A DNA stretch of 64,000 nt from CAVTND01 sp963735955 (lineage in GTDB: Bacteria; Pseudomonadota; Gammaproteobacteria; Burkholderiales; Burkholderiaceae_F), in assembly GCA_963735955.1 (NCBI GenBank), contig CAVTND010000017.1:30649-94648 (forward strand), given 5' to 3'. Positions 16,770 through 26,032 of this stretch are shown here, piece after piece. The notes under the pieces are model-generated. The model was not told where the DNA came from. It ran no database searches and was given only the letters and a program-made list of their open reading frames with translations. Numbering within the stretch: position 1 is the stretch's first letter; each line of letters begins with the position of its first letter. The position numbers and the translations under genes are program-made.

Positions 16770-19206
16770 TCAGCAGGATTCAGGTGCTCGGGTTTCGCAC
16801 CGCACCACGATCATGAGCCGCGCGAGCGCTGCCAGGTCGCCACGACGGAATCCGGGATTGAGCGATATCGAATCGATCCCCTGCTCCATCAGCCGACCGG
16901 CGAAGTCGGCATGATCTGACGGGCCCTGGCCGCAGATTCCGACGTACTTGCCGGCGTTCCGACAAGCCGTGATCGCTTGCGTCAGCAGCACCTTGACCGC
17001 CGGGTCGCGTTCGTCGAATCCTTCGGCCACCAATCCGGAATCGCGGTCAATCCCAAGCGTCAACTGCGTCAGGTCGTTGGACCCGATCGAAAAGCCGTCG
17101 AAGAATTCAAGAAACTGATCGGCCAGTACTGCGTTGGACGGCACCTCGCACATCATGATCAGTCGCAGTCCGCCGTTGCCGTCTGCGGCGCGACCCGAGC
17201 CGCGTGACAGGCCATGCTCGGCCAGCAACTCGGTCACCCGTCGCGCCTCGGTCAGGGTACGGACAAAGGGCACCATGATCTCGACATTCGTCAGCCCCAT
17301 CTCCTCGCGTACCCGCTTCAGCGCTGCCGCCTCCATCCTGAAGCATTCGCGAAACGAGTCGGCGATGTAGCGCGCCGCGCCGCGAAACCCGAGCATGGGG
17401 TTTTCCTCGTCTGGCTCGTAGCGCGAGCCGCCGATCAGCTTCTTGTATTCGTTGCTCTTGAAGTCGGACATCCGCACGATGACCGGCTTGGGCCAGAACG
17501 CCGCCGCGATCGTGGCGATTCCTTCGCTGAGCTTGGCTTCGAAAAAGGCGCGCGGATTCGGATAGCCGGACGCAAGCCGCTCGACTGCGGCCTTGAGCTC
17601 AGGGTCAAGCCGCGGATAGTCGAGTACGGCCTTGGGATGCACGCCGATCGCATTGTTGATGATGAACTCGAGGCGGGCGAGTCCCACCCCGGCGTTGGGC
17701 AAGGCCTGGAAGTCGAAGGCCAGCTGCGGATTGCCGACGTTCATCATGATCTTGACCGGGATGGCCGGCATCTCGCCCCGCGCCACTGTCTCGACTCTCG
17801 TTTTGAGCGCGCCTTCGTAGATGTGACCGGTGTCGCCCTCGGCACATGAAACCGTGACGACGAGTCCGTCGCCCAGCGCCTCGGTGGCATGGCCGCAGCC
17901 GACCACGGCTGGGATGCCGAGCTCACGCGCGATGATTGCGGCGTGACAGGTGCGGCCGCCACGATTGGTCACAATCGCCGCCGCGCGCTTCATCACCGGC
18001 TCCCAGTTGGGATCGGTCATGTCGGTGACCAGCACATCGCCCGGCTGCACCTTTTCCATTTCCGAGGCGTCTCGAATTGCACGCACTGGACCAATACCAA
18101 TCTTCTGCCCGATCGCACGCCCGGTAATCAGCACACGACCGGTGTCCAGCAGCTTGAATCTTTGCTGGGTTTCGGAGTGCGCCTGCGACTGCACCGTTTC
18201 GGGTCGCGCCTGCAGAATGTAGATTCGGCCGTCCTTCCCGTCCTTGCCCCACTCGATGTCCATCGGACGCCCGTAGTGCTGCTCAATGGCGACCGCATAG
18301 CGAGCCAGTTCCAGGACGTCGGCATCGTTCAGGGAGAATGCGTGCCGCTCGCTGTCAGCCACATCGACGGTGCGCACCGTGCGCCCGCCGGTTCCGCCCG
18401 CGATCGAACTCCATCTTGATCAGCTTCGAGCCGAGACTGCGTCGAATGATCGGAAAGTGACCCGCCGCCAGCATGGGCTTGTGGACATAGAACTCGTCGG
18501 GATTGACCGCGCCCTGCACCACTGTTTCCCCGAGTCCATAGCTCGACGTGATGAACACCACGTCGCGAAAGCCCGACTCGGTATCCATCGTGAACATGAC
18601 GCCGGCCGCACCCAGGTCCGAGCGCACCATGCGTTGAACCCCCGCCGAAAGTGCCACCTCCGCGTGAGAGAAACCCTTGTGCACGCGGTATGCAATCGCA
18701 CGGTCGTTATAGAGGGACGCGTAGACATGCTTGATGCGATCCAGCACTGCGTCGACACCGCGCACGTTCAGGAAAGTCTCTTGCTGGCCGGCAAACGACG
18801 CGTCAGGCAGGTCCTCGGCGGTGGCGCTCGATCGCACCGCAAATGATATTTCACTTGAACTTTCAACTGTAATTTGTTGATAAAACGACCTAATTTCAGA
18901 CTCTAACTCGCGAGGGAAAGTGGCGCCGGATACCCAGGATCGAATTTCGGAACCCGCGTCGATCAGCGCGCGTACATCGTCCACATCGAGCGCGGCGAGC
19001 TTTGAGTCGATGCGTGCCTTGAGTCCGGCGCCGTCGATGAAGGCGCGGAATGCTGCCGCCGTGGTTGCGAATCCATCGGGTACCCGGATGCCCGCCCCCG
19101 TAAGTTGACTCAGCAACTCGCCCAGCGAAGCATTCTTGCCGCCGACCGTGTCTACGTCGGTCATTCGCAGCTGGCTGAATGGAACCACAAACTTGCCGCG
19201 CTGCAT
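16770..19206 (-). CDS. ppsA: Phosphoenolpyruvate synthase, one frameshift
   Basis: PpsA converts pyruvate and ATP to phosphoenolpyruvate, AMP and phosphate for gluconeogenesis. The ATP-grasp N-terminal half starts at ATG 19206 (VGGKNASLGELLSQL, then SFAVRSSATAEDLPDASFAGQ). The swivelling phosphohistidine domain has NRGGRTCHAAIIARELGIP, and the PEP-binding TIM barrel ends in CGQGPSDH. One extra base near 18395-18401 (between KLIKMEFDRG and RTVDVADSE) splits it. Corrected length is about 811 residues, normal for the family. It diverges from its regulator ppsR with 88 bases between starts. Confidence 0.92.
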
Positions 19207-19294
19207 GACCTTGACCCTCTGCTTCCTGTGACAAACTGCGCCGATTCTACCGAGCAGCCTTTCCGCGACTGTTCGTCACACTCCTGGAATCCCA

Positions 19295-20143
19295 ATGTCG
19301 GACCGCCATCTCGGCCCTTTTGACCGAACCGTCTTCTTTGTCTCGGATGGCACTGGGATCACCGCGGAGACTCTCGGCCACAGCGTGTTGACCCAGTTTG
19401 AGCAACTGCGCTATCGGCCACAACGCATCCCTTTCATCGACACCGATGAAAAGGCGCGGGATGCCGCCGCACGCATCAATGAGGCGAGCGCGCGCGACGG
19501 CAAGCGGGCGATCGTGTTTTCGACCCTGGTCAACCCCACCATTGCCGCCGGGCTCAAGGCCGCAGCCAATGGCTTCTTCATCGAGATGTTCGAGACCTTC
19601 GTCGAGCCGCTCGAGCGCGAGCTGGGCCTAAAGTCCACCCATACGATCGGCCGCTCCCACAATATCGCGACCAATTCCGAGGACTACAAGAACCGGATCG
19701 AAGCGATCAATTTCACCCTTGCGCACGATGATGGCCAGACAGCCAAGGGTCTGGAGCATGCCGATGTGATCCTGGTCGGCGTATCCCGGTCGGGCAAGAC
19801 GCCGACCAGCCTTTACCTGGCCATGCAGTACGGCATCAAGGCGGCCAACTACCCGTTGATCCCTGAAGACTTCGAGCGCAACCAGCTGCCGGCCGCCTTG
19901 CCGGCGTTTCGCAGCAAGATCTTCGGTCTGTCGATCGCCCCCGAACGCCTGGCCGAGGTGCGCCATGAGCGGCGCCCGAACAGCCGCTACGCGGCGTTGG
20001 ACAATTGTCGCGAGGAGGTCAACGCGGCCGAAAAAATGATGCGGCGCGAAGGCATCCGCTGGCTCTCATCAACCACCAAGTCGATCGAGGAAATCGCGGC
20101 AACGATCATGCAGGAAGTGCGCCTCGACCGGCGCTCGTACTAG
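19295..20143 (+). CDS. ppsR: PEP synthase regulatory kinase/pyrophosphorylase PpsR
   Basis: PpsR inactivates PEP synthase by ADP-dependent threonine phosphorylation and reactivates it by phosphate-dependent removal. The 282-residue protein has the family P-loop GVSRSGKTPTSLYLA and the N-terminal VFFVSDGTGITAETLG segment. It is intact and diverges from its presumed target ppsA, which supports the assignment. Confidence 0.95.
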   Translation: MSDRHLGPFDRTVFFVSDGTGITAETLGHSVLTQFEQLRYRPQRIPFIDTDEKARDAAARINEASARDGKRAIVFSTLVNPTIAAGLKAAANGFFIEMFETFVEPLERELGLKSTHTIGRSHNIATNSEDYKNRIEAINFTLAHDDGQTAKGLEHADVILVGVSRSGKTPTSLYLAMQYGIKAANYPLIPEDFERNQLPAALPAFRSKIFGLSIAPERLAEVRHERRPNSRYAALDNCREEVNAAEKMMRREGIRWLSSTTKSIEEIAATIMQEVRLDRRSY

Positions 20144-20257
20144 ACCGGAATCGGTGTCACTCGCCCGAGCAAGATCGAGTGGCGGACTTCGACGCAAGTT
20201 CGGCGTAAGGGTCGCTCACTACCATGCACCGAGTGCCTGAACCACGGAGCGATTGCA

Positions 20258-20561
20258 ATGAAATACTCGAAATTCGCGGCCGCTGCGGCAGCTCTTCTTC
20301 TGGCGGCCTGCAGTGACGGCGGCTTCCAGCGTGGCGTGTTCTACGGCAAGGTGATCGACAAGTCACCCGCCGACGTGGCGAGCCAATTCGGCCAGCCTTC
20401 ATCGATCGATCAGTCAGCGCCGGATAACCCGCGCTATGTCTATGTCAAGAAGACGTTCAATCCGGACGACATGAACAAGGTCGACGAAAAGACGGTGGTC
20501 GAGTTCGGCGAAAGGCAAGGACGGCAGGATCGTCGCGGTCGATGTCAGCTATCTCAACTAG
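20258..20561 (+). CDS. Small lipoprotein, one frameshift near the end
   Basis: The N-terminus is a lipoprotein signal with lipobox LAAC (residues 15-18 of MKYSKFAAAAAALLLAACS). The mature part (FYGKVIDKSPADVASQFGQP, then RYVYVKKTF) has the Asp-x-x-x-x-x-x-G-x-P flavour of BamE/SmpA-like two-layer folds. The raw frame continues to 20572 with an unlikely Arg-rich tail. Removing one base near 20507-20513 gives a tidy ending (GKGKDGRIVAVDVSYLN) at TAG 20561, and the span then divides by three. I do not recognise a named gene. Confidence 0.65.
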
Positions 20562-20596
20562 GCCCTAGCTAGACGTGACTGGCTGAGCGCGGCCAG

Positions 20597-21388
20597 CTAG
20601 CCACTCGCCATCCGCCGACGTCGCTGTTCGAACAGGCAGACGGCGGCGGCGGCCGCAACATTCAGCGACTCGACACCAGCGGCGACCGGAATTCGCAGGC
20701 GCCGTGATGCACACGACCGGGCCTCACGGCTCAGGCCTTGCCCTTCTGCGCCGAACATCCACAAGGTCGGACCTCGACCCCAGCTGCTGCCATAGAGATC
20801 ATCACCGCCCTGGGCATCGGCCGCCAGCACTTCGGCCGCGAACGCATCGATCACCTGTCGGGCGGAAGCGCCTTCGTACAGCTTCAGCGCGAAGTGCGCG
20901 CCCATGGCACTGCGCATGACCTTGGGTGACCACAGGGCCGCCGTCGTGGGCCCTGCGGCGACGTGATGAACGCCCGCGGCCGCGGCTGTTCGAAGGATGG
21001 TGCCGACGTTGCCCGGGTCCTGAACTCCGTCCAGGTAGACGGCGTCGGCAGCGAGTCGTTGCGGCACTTCGGCTCGAACCGCGATCAGTTCAGCCAGGAT
21101 GCCGGCGCCATCTTCGACTCCGGCGATGCGTTCGTAGAGCGTCGCAGTCAGTTCGATGATGCGGCCTCCGCGATCCTTCGCCGCTGCAGCGAGCCTTGCA
21201 ACGTCTGGCGAGCGTGGACCGGCGCGCAACAGCAGGGTTTCGATGCGAACCCCGGCGGTGAGAGCAGCATCCAGCAGGTGCACGCCTTCGGCCAAAGCAC
21301 GCTCGGAACTTCGACCGGTACGCGGCGCGTCGGCGAGCTTGCGCAATCGACGATAGATCGGGTTTGCGGCGGAACTGATCAACGCCAT
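20597..21388 (-). CDS. TrmH/SpoU-family RNA 2'-O-methyltransferase
   Basis: A 263-residue SPOUT-fold methyltransferase. An N-terminal substrate-binding domain (LISSAANPIYRRLRKL) is followed by the SpoU motifs: LDGVQDPGNVGTILRTA (motif 1), WMFGAEGQGLS (motif 2) and IPVAAGVESLNVAAAAAV (motif 3), forming the knotted SAM site. It is likely an rRNA (23S) ribose methyltransferase; the exact nucleotide cannot be told. It starts 6 bases after the rnhB stop, same strand. Confidence 0.88.
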   Translation of the reverse strand: MALISSAANPIYRRLRKLADAPRTGRSSERALAEGVHLLDAALTAGVRIETLLLRAGPRSPDVARLAAAAKDRGGRIIELTATLYERIAGVEDGAGILAELIAVRAEVPQRLAADAVYLDGVQDPGNVGTILRTAAAAGVHHVAAGPTTAALWSPKVMRSAMGAHFALKLYEGASARQVIDAFAAEVLAADAQGGDDLYGSSWGRGPTLWMFGAEGQGLSREARSCASRRLRIPVAAGVESLNVAAAAAVCLFEQRRRRMASG

Positions 21389-21394
21389 CGGCTC

Positions 21395-22021
21395 TCAGCA
21401 AAGAACCGTCAAGCGCCACTCCCGAACCGGAGCAAAACTACGCCGATGCTGGGCGCAGGGACCGAGGCGCCGCAGGCAATCGAGATGCTCCCGCGTCGCA
21501 TAGCCCATGTGGCGCGCGAAACCATAGCCCGGGTAGTCGGCATCCAGAACCTGCATCAACGCATCACGTGCGGTTTTTGCAAGGATCGAGGCGGCCGAGA
21601 TCGGCGTTTCGAGCGCATCGCCGCTGACGAGGGCGCGCGCCGGAATGGCCAGCGTCGGCAATTGATTCCCATCGACCAGGGCAAATTCCGCCGCACCGTT
21701 TAGCGCCTCGACCGCCCGGCGCATTGCGAGCAGGCTGGCCTGAAGGATGTTGTGCCGGTCGATCTCATCCACACTGGCGTGCGCCACAGCCCAGGCGAGG
21801 CAACGTTCGCGGATCTGGACCGCGAGTTGATCGCGACGGGTCGCGCTGAGCAGCTTTGAGTCGCGCAGTCCGGCAATCGGCCGACCTGGGTCGAGCACGA
21901 CCGCCGCCGCCACGACCGGACCGGCCAAGGGTCCGCGGCCGGCTTCGTCGACACCACAGAGCCGGCCAGCAACTCGCGCGGCTCGCTCTTCCCGTTCGTT
22001 GCGCGCCGCCCCGACTTTCAT
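21395..22021 (-). CDS. rnhB: Ribonuclease HII
   Basis: RNase HII cuts RNA in RNA/DNA hybrids and at single ribonucleotides in DNA. The 208-residue protein has the catalytic opening GVDEAGRGPLAGPVVAAAV (D and E), the later LRDSKLLSA segment, and ASVDEIDRHNILQASL. The start overlaps the lpxB stop (22018-22021), the standard proteobacterial arrangement. Intact. Confidence 0.95.
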   Translation of the reverse strand: MKVGAARNEREERAARVAGRLCGVDEAGRGPLAGPVVAAAVVLDPGRPIAGLRDSKLLSATRRDQLAVQIRERCLAWAVAHASVDEIDRHNILQASLLAMRRAVEALNGAAEFALVDGNQLPTLAIPARALVSGDALETPISAASILAKTARDALMQVLDADYPGYGFARHMGYATREHLDCLRRLGPCAQHRRSFAPVREWRLTVLC

Positions 22022-23160
22022 CGCCTTGCGACCGAAAGAATGATGTCGGCAGCCAGGGCATCCGTGTCGCGCTTCAGATCGTGATGCATCGAGGTGAATC
22101 GTTCGGTGAGCATGGCGCGACGCGCACCGTCGTTGAGTTGCGAGAGAACGGCATCGGCCAGGATGCGCGGCTTTACATCATCCTGCAACAGCTCAGGTAC
22201 CAGGGTCTCGCCTGCGAGTATGTTGGGAAGACCGAGCCAGCGAATGATGCCCTTGCGGCGGATCAGCCACGCCGACAGGCGGGGCGTGCGATAGGCAATC
22301 ACCATCGGGCGCTTGAACAGCGCCGCTTCGAGAGTCGCCGTGCCGCTGGCAACCAGCACCACGTCTGCCGCTTCAAGACAGTCATGTGAATGACCGTCGA
22401 ACAGGTGTACGGCGGTCATCAATGCAGGGTAAGCGCCAAGTTGCACCTGCAATGCGGTGCGCAACGCGGGATCTGCCGCCGGCACGACAAACCGCAGTCC
22501 CGGCTCGCGTGCCTGCAACTCGGCCATGGCACCCACGAACGCCGGGCCAATGTGGCGAATTTCGTCCGGCCGCGAACCGGGCAGGACTGCAACCAGAGAG
22601 CCTTCGGAATTGATACCCAAGCGGCGGCGCGCCGCTTGCGCATCCGGCACCAGGGGAATCATGCTGGCCAGCGGGTGACCAACGTAAGTCGCAACGATGC
22701 CGGCACGGTCGTAAAGCGCCTTCTCAAACGGAAATACAAGGAGCATGTGATCCACCGCGCGCCGGACCTGTTCGATGCGCTCGGGCCGCCATGCCCAGAT
22801 TGATGGACTGATGAAGTGCACCGTCCGGATTCCGGCGCCGCGCAGCCGCGCTTCGAGTGCAAGATTGAAGTCCGGCGCATCGACGCCGACAAAGGCTGCC
22901 GGTGGATTTGCCACGAGGCGGGCATGCAGCCCCGAGCGCAAATCAAGCAGCCGCGGCAGGTGGCGTATGACTTCGACGTAGCCACGAACCGAGAGTGCCC
23001 GCACATGTTCCCAGGCGTCGAATCCGGCGGCCACCATTCGGTCGCCTCCGATGCCGCCACACTCGATCCCGGGATGTTGCCGACGCAATTCCTCGAGCAC
23101 GCCTGCACACAGTAGATCCCCCGACGCTTCGCCCGCGACAAACGCGAGTCGGGTCGCCAT
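22018..23160 (-). CDS. lpxB: Lipid-A-disaccharide synthase
   Basis: LpxB joins UDP-2,3-diacylglucosamine and lipid X to form the lipid A disaccharide at the inner membrane. This GT-B glycosyltransferase of 380 residues opens AFVAGEASGDLLCAGVLEEL and has FISPSIWAWRPERIEQV, VLPGSRPDEIRHI and LVASGTATLEAALFKRPM. The start codon abuts lpxA (shared base 23160). Intact. Confidence 0.96.
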   Translation of the reverse strand: MATRLAFVAGEASGDLLCAGVLEELRRQHPGIECGGIGGDRMVAAGFDAWEHVRALSVRGYVEVIRHLPRLLDLRSGLHARLVANPPAAFVGVDAPDFNLALEARLRGAGIRTVHFISPSIWAWRPERIEQVRRAVDHMLLVFPFEKALYDRAGIVATYVGHPLASMIPLVPDAQAARRRLGINSEGSLVAVLPGSRPDEIRHIGPAFVGAMAELQAREPGLRFVVPAADPALRTALQVQLGAYPALMTAVHLFDGHSHDCLEAADVVLVASGTATLEAALFKRPMVIAYRTPRLSAWLIRRKGIIRWLGLPNILAGETLVPELLQDDVKPRILADAVLSQLNDGARRAMLTERFTSMHHDLKRDTDALAADIILSVARR

Positions 23161-23948
23161 CAGCGCACGATGCCGCGCTGGGAGTTCTGGACGAAGTCCT
23201 TGAGAACGCCAATCGCCTCGGCCGCCGACGGATTTTCCCGAGCCAGCTTGCCTAGTTCGTCGATCGCTTCCGCTACCGTCGCGCCGTCCCGGTACAGGGT
23301 CTTGTAGGCGCGTCGCAGCAGGTTGATAACCTCGGCTTCAAAGCCGCGCCGGCGCAGTCCTTCGGTGTTGACTCCGCGCGGTTCGGCTGGATTGCCGTTG
23401 CAGATCACATACGGTGGGAGGTCACGCAGGACAATCGCTCCGCCTGCCGCCATCGCATGCACTCCAACCGCGCAGAACTGGTGGACGGCTGACATGCCGC
23501 CGAGGATCACCCAGTCGCCAATTGTCACGTGACCAGCCAGGGTCGCATTGTTGGCCAGGATCGTGTGATCGCCGACGTTGCAGTCGTGAGCGATGTGCAC
23601 GTAGGCCATGACCCAGTTGTCGGAGCCGATGCGCGTCACCCCTCCGCCCTGCACTGTGCCGAGGTTGAACGTGCAGCACTCCCGGACCGTGTTGCCGTCA
23701 CCGATCTCGAGCGCCGTGTTCTCGCCCCCGTACTTCTTGTCCTGCGGTACGCCGCCGATTGACGAGAACGGGTGAAACCGGTTGTTGCGGCCAATGCTGG
23801 TGCGGCCACCGATCACAACATGGGGGCCGACCACTGTCCCGGCGCCGATCGACACCGCAGGCCCGATCACGCTGAACGGACCGACTTCGACATCGTCCGC
23901 AATCTCGGCATGCAGATCGACCAGCGCGGTCGGATGTACGCGTGGCAA
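23160..23948 (-). CDS. lpxA: UDP-N-acetylglucosamine O-acyltransferase LpxA
   Basis: LpxA adds the first acyl chain to UDP-GlcNAc, the first lipid A step. The 262-residue protein is a left-handed beta-helix of hexapeptide repeats (start MPRVHPTALVDLHAEIADDV). The catalytic histidine segment is HIAHDCNVGDHTILANNATL, and the C-terminal helical part contains LRRRGFEAEVINLLRRAY. It lies between lpxB and fabZ with no gap. Confidence 0.96.
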   Translation of the reverse strand: MPRVHPTALVDLHAEIADDVEVGPFSVIGPAVSIGAGTVVGPHVVIGGRTSIGRNNRFHPFSSIGGVPQDKKYGGENTALEIGDGNTVRECCTFNLGTVQGGGVTRIGSDNWVMAYVHIAHDCNVGDHTILANNATLAGHVTIGDWVILGGMSAVHQFCAVGVHAMAAGGAIVLRDLPPYVICNGNPAEPRGVNTEGLRRRGFEAEVINLLRRAYKTLYRDGATVAEAIDELGKLARENPSAAEAIGVLKDFVQNSQRGIVR

Positions 23949-24401
23949 TTACGCCCCCTCGGTCGTCTTGCGCAGTACGCACATGATTTCGGTCTCGCAG
24001 GCCGTCTCGCCATCAACCAGCGCGCGCCCCGTGAACTTGCCAACTCCGCGCTTGATGCGGTCCATCGTGACCTCCAGGCGCAGCTGATCGCCCGGCAGCA
24101 CGCGCCGCTTGAAGCGCGTGTTGTCGATGCCGGCAAAGTAAAACAGGGTGCCCTCCGGGTACGAGGTCTTCATCGTCACATAGGTCAACACCGCTGCCGC
24201 CTGCGCCAGCGCTTCGACAATCAGCACCCCCGGCATGACCGGATCCTCCGGGAAGTGGCCCTGAAAGTACGGCTCGTTCACCGAAACGTTCTTGATCGCG
24301 GCAATGCGGGCACCAGGCTCCAGCTCGAGCACGCGGTCGACGAGCAGGATCGGATACCGGTGCGGCATCAGCGCCAGGATCTGGTGGATATCCAGTTTCA
24401 C
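23949..24401 (-). CDS. fabZ: 3-hydroxyacyl-ACP dehydratase FabZ
   Basis: FabZ dehydrates 3-hydroxyacyl-ACP in fatty acid elongation. I chose GTG 24401 (KLDIHQILALMPHRYP), which has AGGAG seven bases upstream; the longer open frame reaches into lpxD. The product is 150 residues. The hot-dog active site histidine is in FQGHFPEDPVMPGVLIVEAL. The start overlaps the lpxD stop (GTGA, 24398-24401). Confidence 0.95.
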   Translation of the reverse strand: MKLDIHQILALMPHRYPILLVDRVLELEPGARIAAIKNVSVNEPYFQGHFPEDPVMPGVLIVEALAQAAAVLTYVTMKTSYPEGTLFYFAGIDNTRFKRRVLPGDQLRLEVTMDRIKRGVGKFTGRALVDGETACETEIMCVLRKTTEGA

Positions 24402-25468
24402 TTCGCTTCTCCTGAGGTAGCAGCCTCGAGCTCGCGTACACGCCGGCGCAGATCGTCGAGCTGCCGGACAATGCTTGCTGCGCGCTGCCATTCGCCGTTC
24501 TTCATCATCGGAAAGAATCCGATGTAATGGCCCGGAGTTTCAATCGAGCTGGAAATCACCGTGGCCGGTCCGATCATGCAGCCATCGGCGATCACGAGAT
24601 GTCCGACGATCATCGCCGCGCCGCCGATCTGACAGTCGCGTCCGATACGCGCGCTGCCGGCGATTCCGGCACAGCCGGCAATTATCGTGCGGGCACCAAT
24701 GAAGCAGTTGTGTCCGACCTGGATCTGGTTGTCGAGCTTTACGCCGTCCTCGATGACCGTGTCGCCCATGCTGCCGCGGTCGATTGTCGTGTTGGCGCCG
24801 ATTTCCACATCATCACCAATGACTACTCGACCGACTTGCGGAATCTTGATCCAGTTGCCGTCCAGCGGCGCAAAGCCGAATCCGTCGGCGCCGATCACCG
24901 CGCCGCTGTGAATGATCGAACGCGCGCCGATCACGCAATCCTCGAGAATGACCGCGCGTGGATAGATGTGGGTCCGTTCGCCGACAACCGCACCCGCGGC
25001 AATCACGGCCCCGGCACCTATCTCGGCGAAGCTACCCACCTGCGCCCCCGCGCCGACGAAAGCGCCGGGGTCGATCACGGCGGAATCGGCTACCTGCGCC
25101 CCCGGCTCAACATGGGCCGCCTTCGAGACCTGCGGCGCGCGCGGCGTAGCCGGATGCAGCAACTGGGCCGCAAACGCAAACCAGACGTAGGCGGCGTCCG
25201 TCACCACCAGTGCTGCTGAGGGGCTGGCGCCGCCGATCGCCTTGAAATCGGCCGGGCTCATCACGACCGCGCCCGCGCCGGTGCTGAGCGCATCCTTGCG
25301 GTAGCGCGGATTGGCCAGAAATCCAAGATCGGACCGGGTCGCCTTGGCCAGCGGAGCGAGCCCGGAAATGCGAAGGCCCGCATCGCCTTCGATGCGGGCC
25401 CTCAGGCGGCCGGAGCTACGTTGTTCAATCGCGGCGGTCAGCTCGGCCAGTGTCAGACCGCCGGTCAT
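24398..25468 (-). CDS. lpxD: UDP-3-O-acylglucosamine N-acyltransferase LpxD
   Basis: LpxD adds the N-linked hydroxyacyl chain in lipid A synthesis. The 356-residue protein has an N-terminal uridine-binding domain (LAPLAKATRSDLGFLANPRY), a hexapeptide-repeat beta-helix with the catalytic-histidine region QVGHNCFIGARTIIAG, and a C-terminal helix (DLRRRVRELEAATS). It lies between skp and fabZ. Confidence 0.95.
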   Translation of the reverse strand: MTGGLTLAELTAAIEQRSSGRLRARIEGDAGLRISGLAPLAKATRSDLGFLANPRYRKDALSTGAGAVVMSPADFKAIGGASPSAALVVTDAAYVWFAFAAQLLHPATPRAPQVSKAAHVEPGAQVADSAVIDPGAFVGAGAQVGSFAEIGAGAVIAAGAVVGERTHIYPRAVILEDCVIGARSIIHSGAVIGADGFGFAPLDGNWIKIPQVGRVVIGDDVEIGANTTIDRGSMGDTVIEDGVKLDNQIQVGHNCFIGARTIIAGCAGIAGSARIGRDCQIGGAAMIVGHLVIADGCMIGPATVISSSIETPGHYIGFFPMMKNGEWQRAASIVRQLDDLRRRVRELEAATSGEAK

Positions 25469-25473
25469 GCTGT

Positions 25474-25986
25474 CTACTTGGCGCCGTTGTTGAGCGCCCG
25501 CAGGATGCGTTCGGTGATGTCGATGCGCGGACTGAAGTAAACCGCTTCCTGCACGATCAGGTCGAACTTTTCCTGCTCGGCGATCTGCCGGATGATGCGA
25601 TTGGTCCGCTCGAGCAGTGATTGCAGTTCCTCATTGCGGCGCTGGTTGAAATCCTCGCGAAACTCGCGTTGCTTGCGCTGGAACTCCCGGTCCATTTCCG
25701 CCAGTTCGCGCTGGCGCCTGGCCCGGTCGCTTTCCGACATCACCGGGCCATCCTTTTCAAACCGCTCAGCGCTGGCCTTCAGGCGCTGGCCGGCTTCCTG
25801 CAATTCCTTGTCGCGCTTGGCAAACTCGACCTCGAGCTTCTGCATCGCCGCGCGCGCGGGTTGCGACTCGCGCAGGATTCGATCCGAATTGACGACACCG
25901 AGCTTGAGGTTGTCGGCCCCTTGCGCGAACGGCGTCGAAGTGAGCAGCGCAGCTGCCAGACCCGCCGTAAGCCACTTGAAGATCAT
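25474..25986 (-). CDS. skp: OmpH/Skp-family periplasmic chaperone
   Basis: Skp holds unfolded outer-membrane proteins in the periplasm before the BAM complex. From ATG 25986 the product is 170 residues: signal peptide (MIFKWLTAGLAAALLTSTPFA), a beta strand LKLGVVNSDRIL, and a long charged coiled-coil arm (RRQRELAEMDREFQRKQREF) returning to FDLIVQEAVYFSPRIDIT. The upstream open frame extends into bamA and is not used. The position between bamA and lpxD is typical. Confidence 0.92.
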   Translation of the reverse strand: MIFKWLTAGLAAALLTSTPFAQGADNLKLGVVNSDRILRESQPARAAMQKLEVEFAKRDKELQEAGQRLKASAERFEKDGPVMSESDRARRQRELAEMDREFQRKQREFREDFNQRRNEELQSLLERTNRIIRQIAEQEKFDLIVQEAVYFSPRIDITERILRALNNGAK

Positions 25987-26032
25987 TATGAACAGTCTCC
26001 TCCGAAGCGCGCGATTTTGCCACATCGGAAAC

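Noticed and set aside
24527..25219. 230-codon plus-strand open frame opposite lpxD
   Set aside because: The apparent repetitive pattern is the antisense image of the LpxD hexapeptide repeats.
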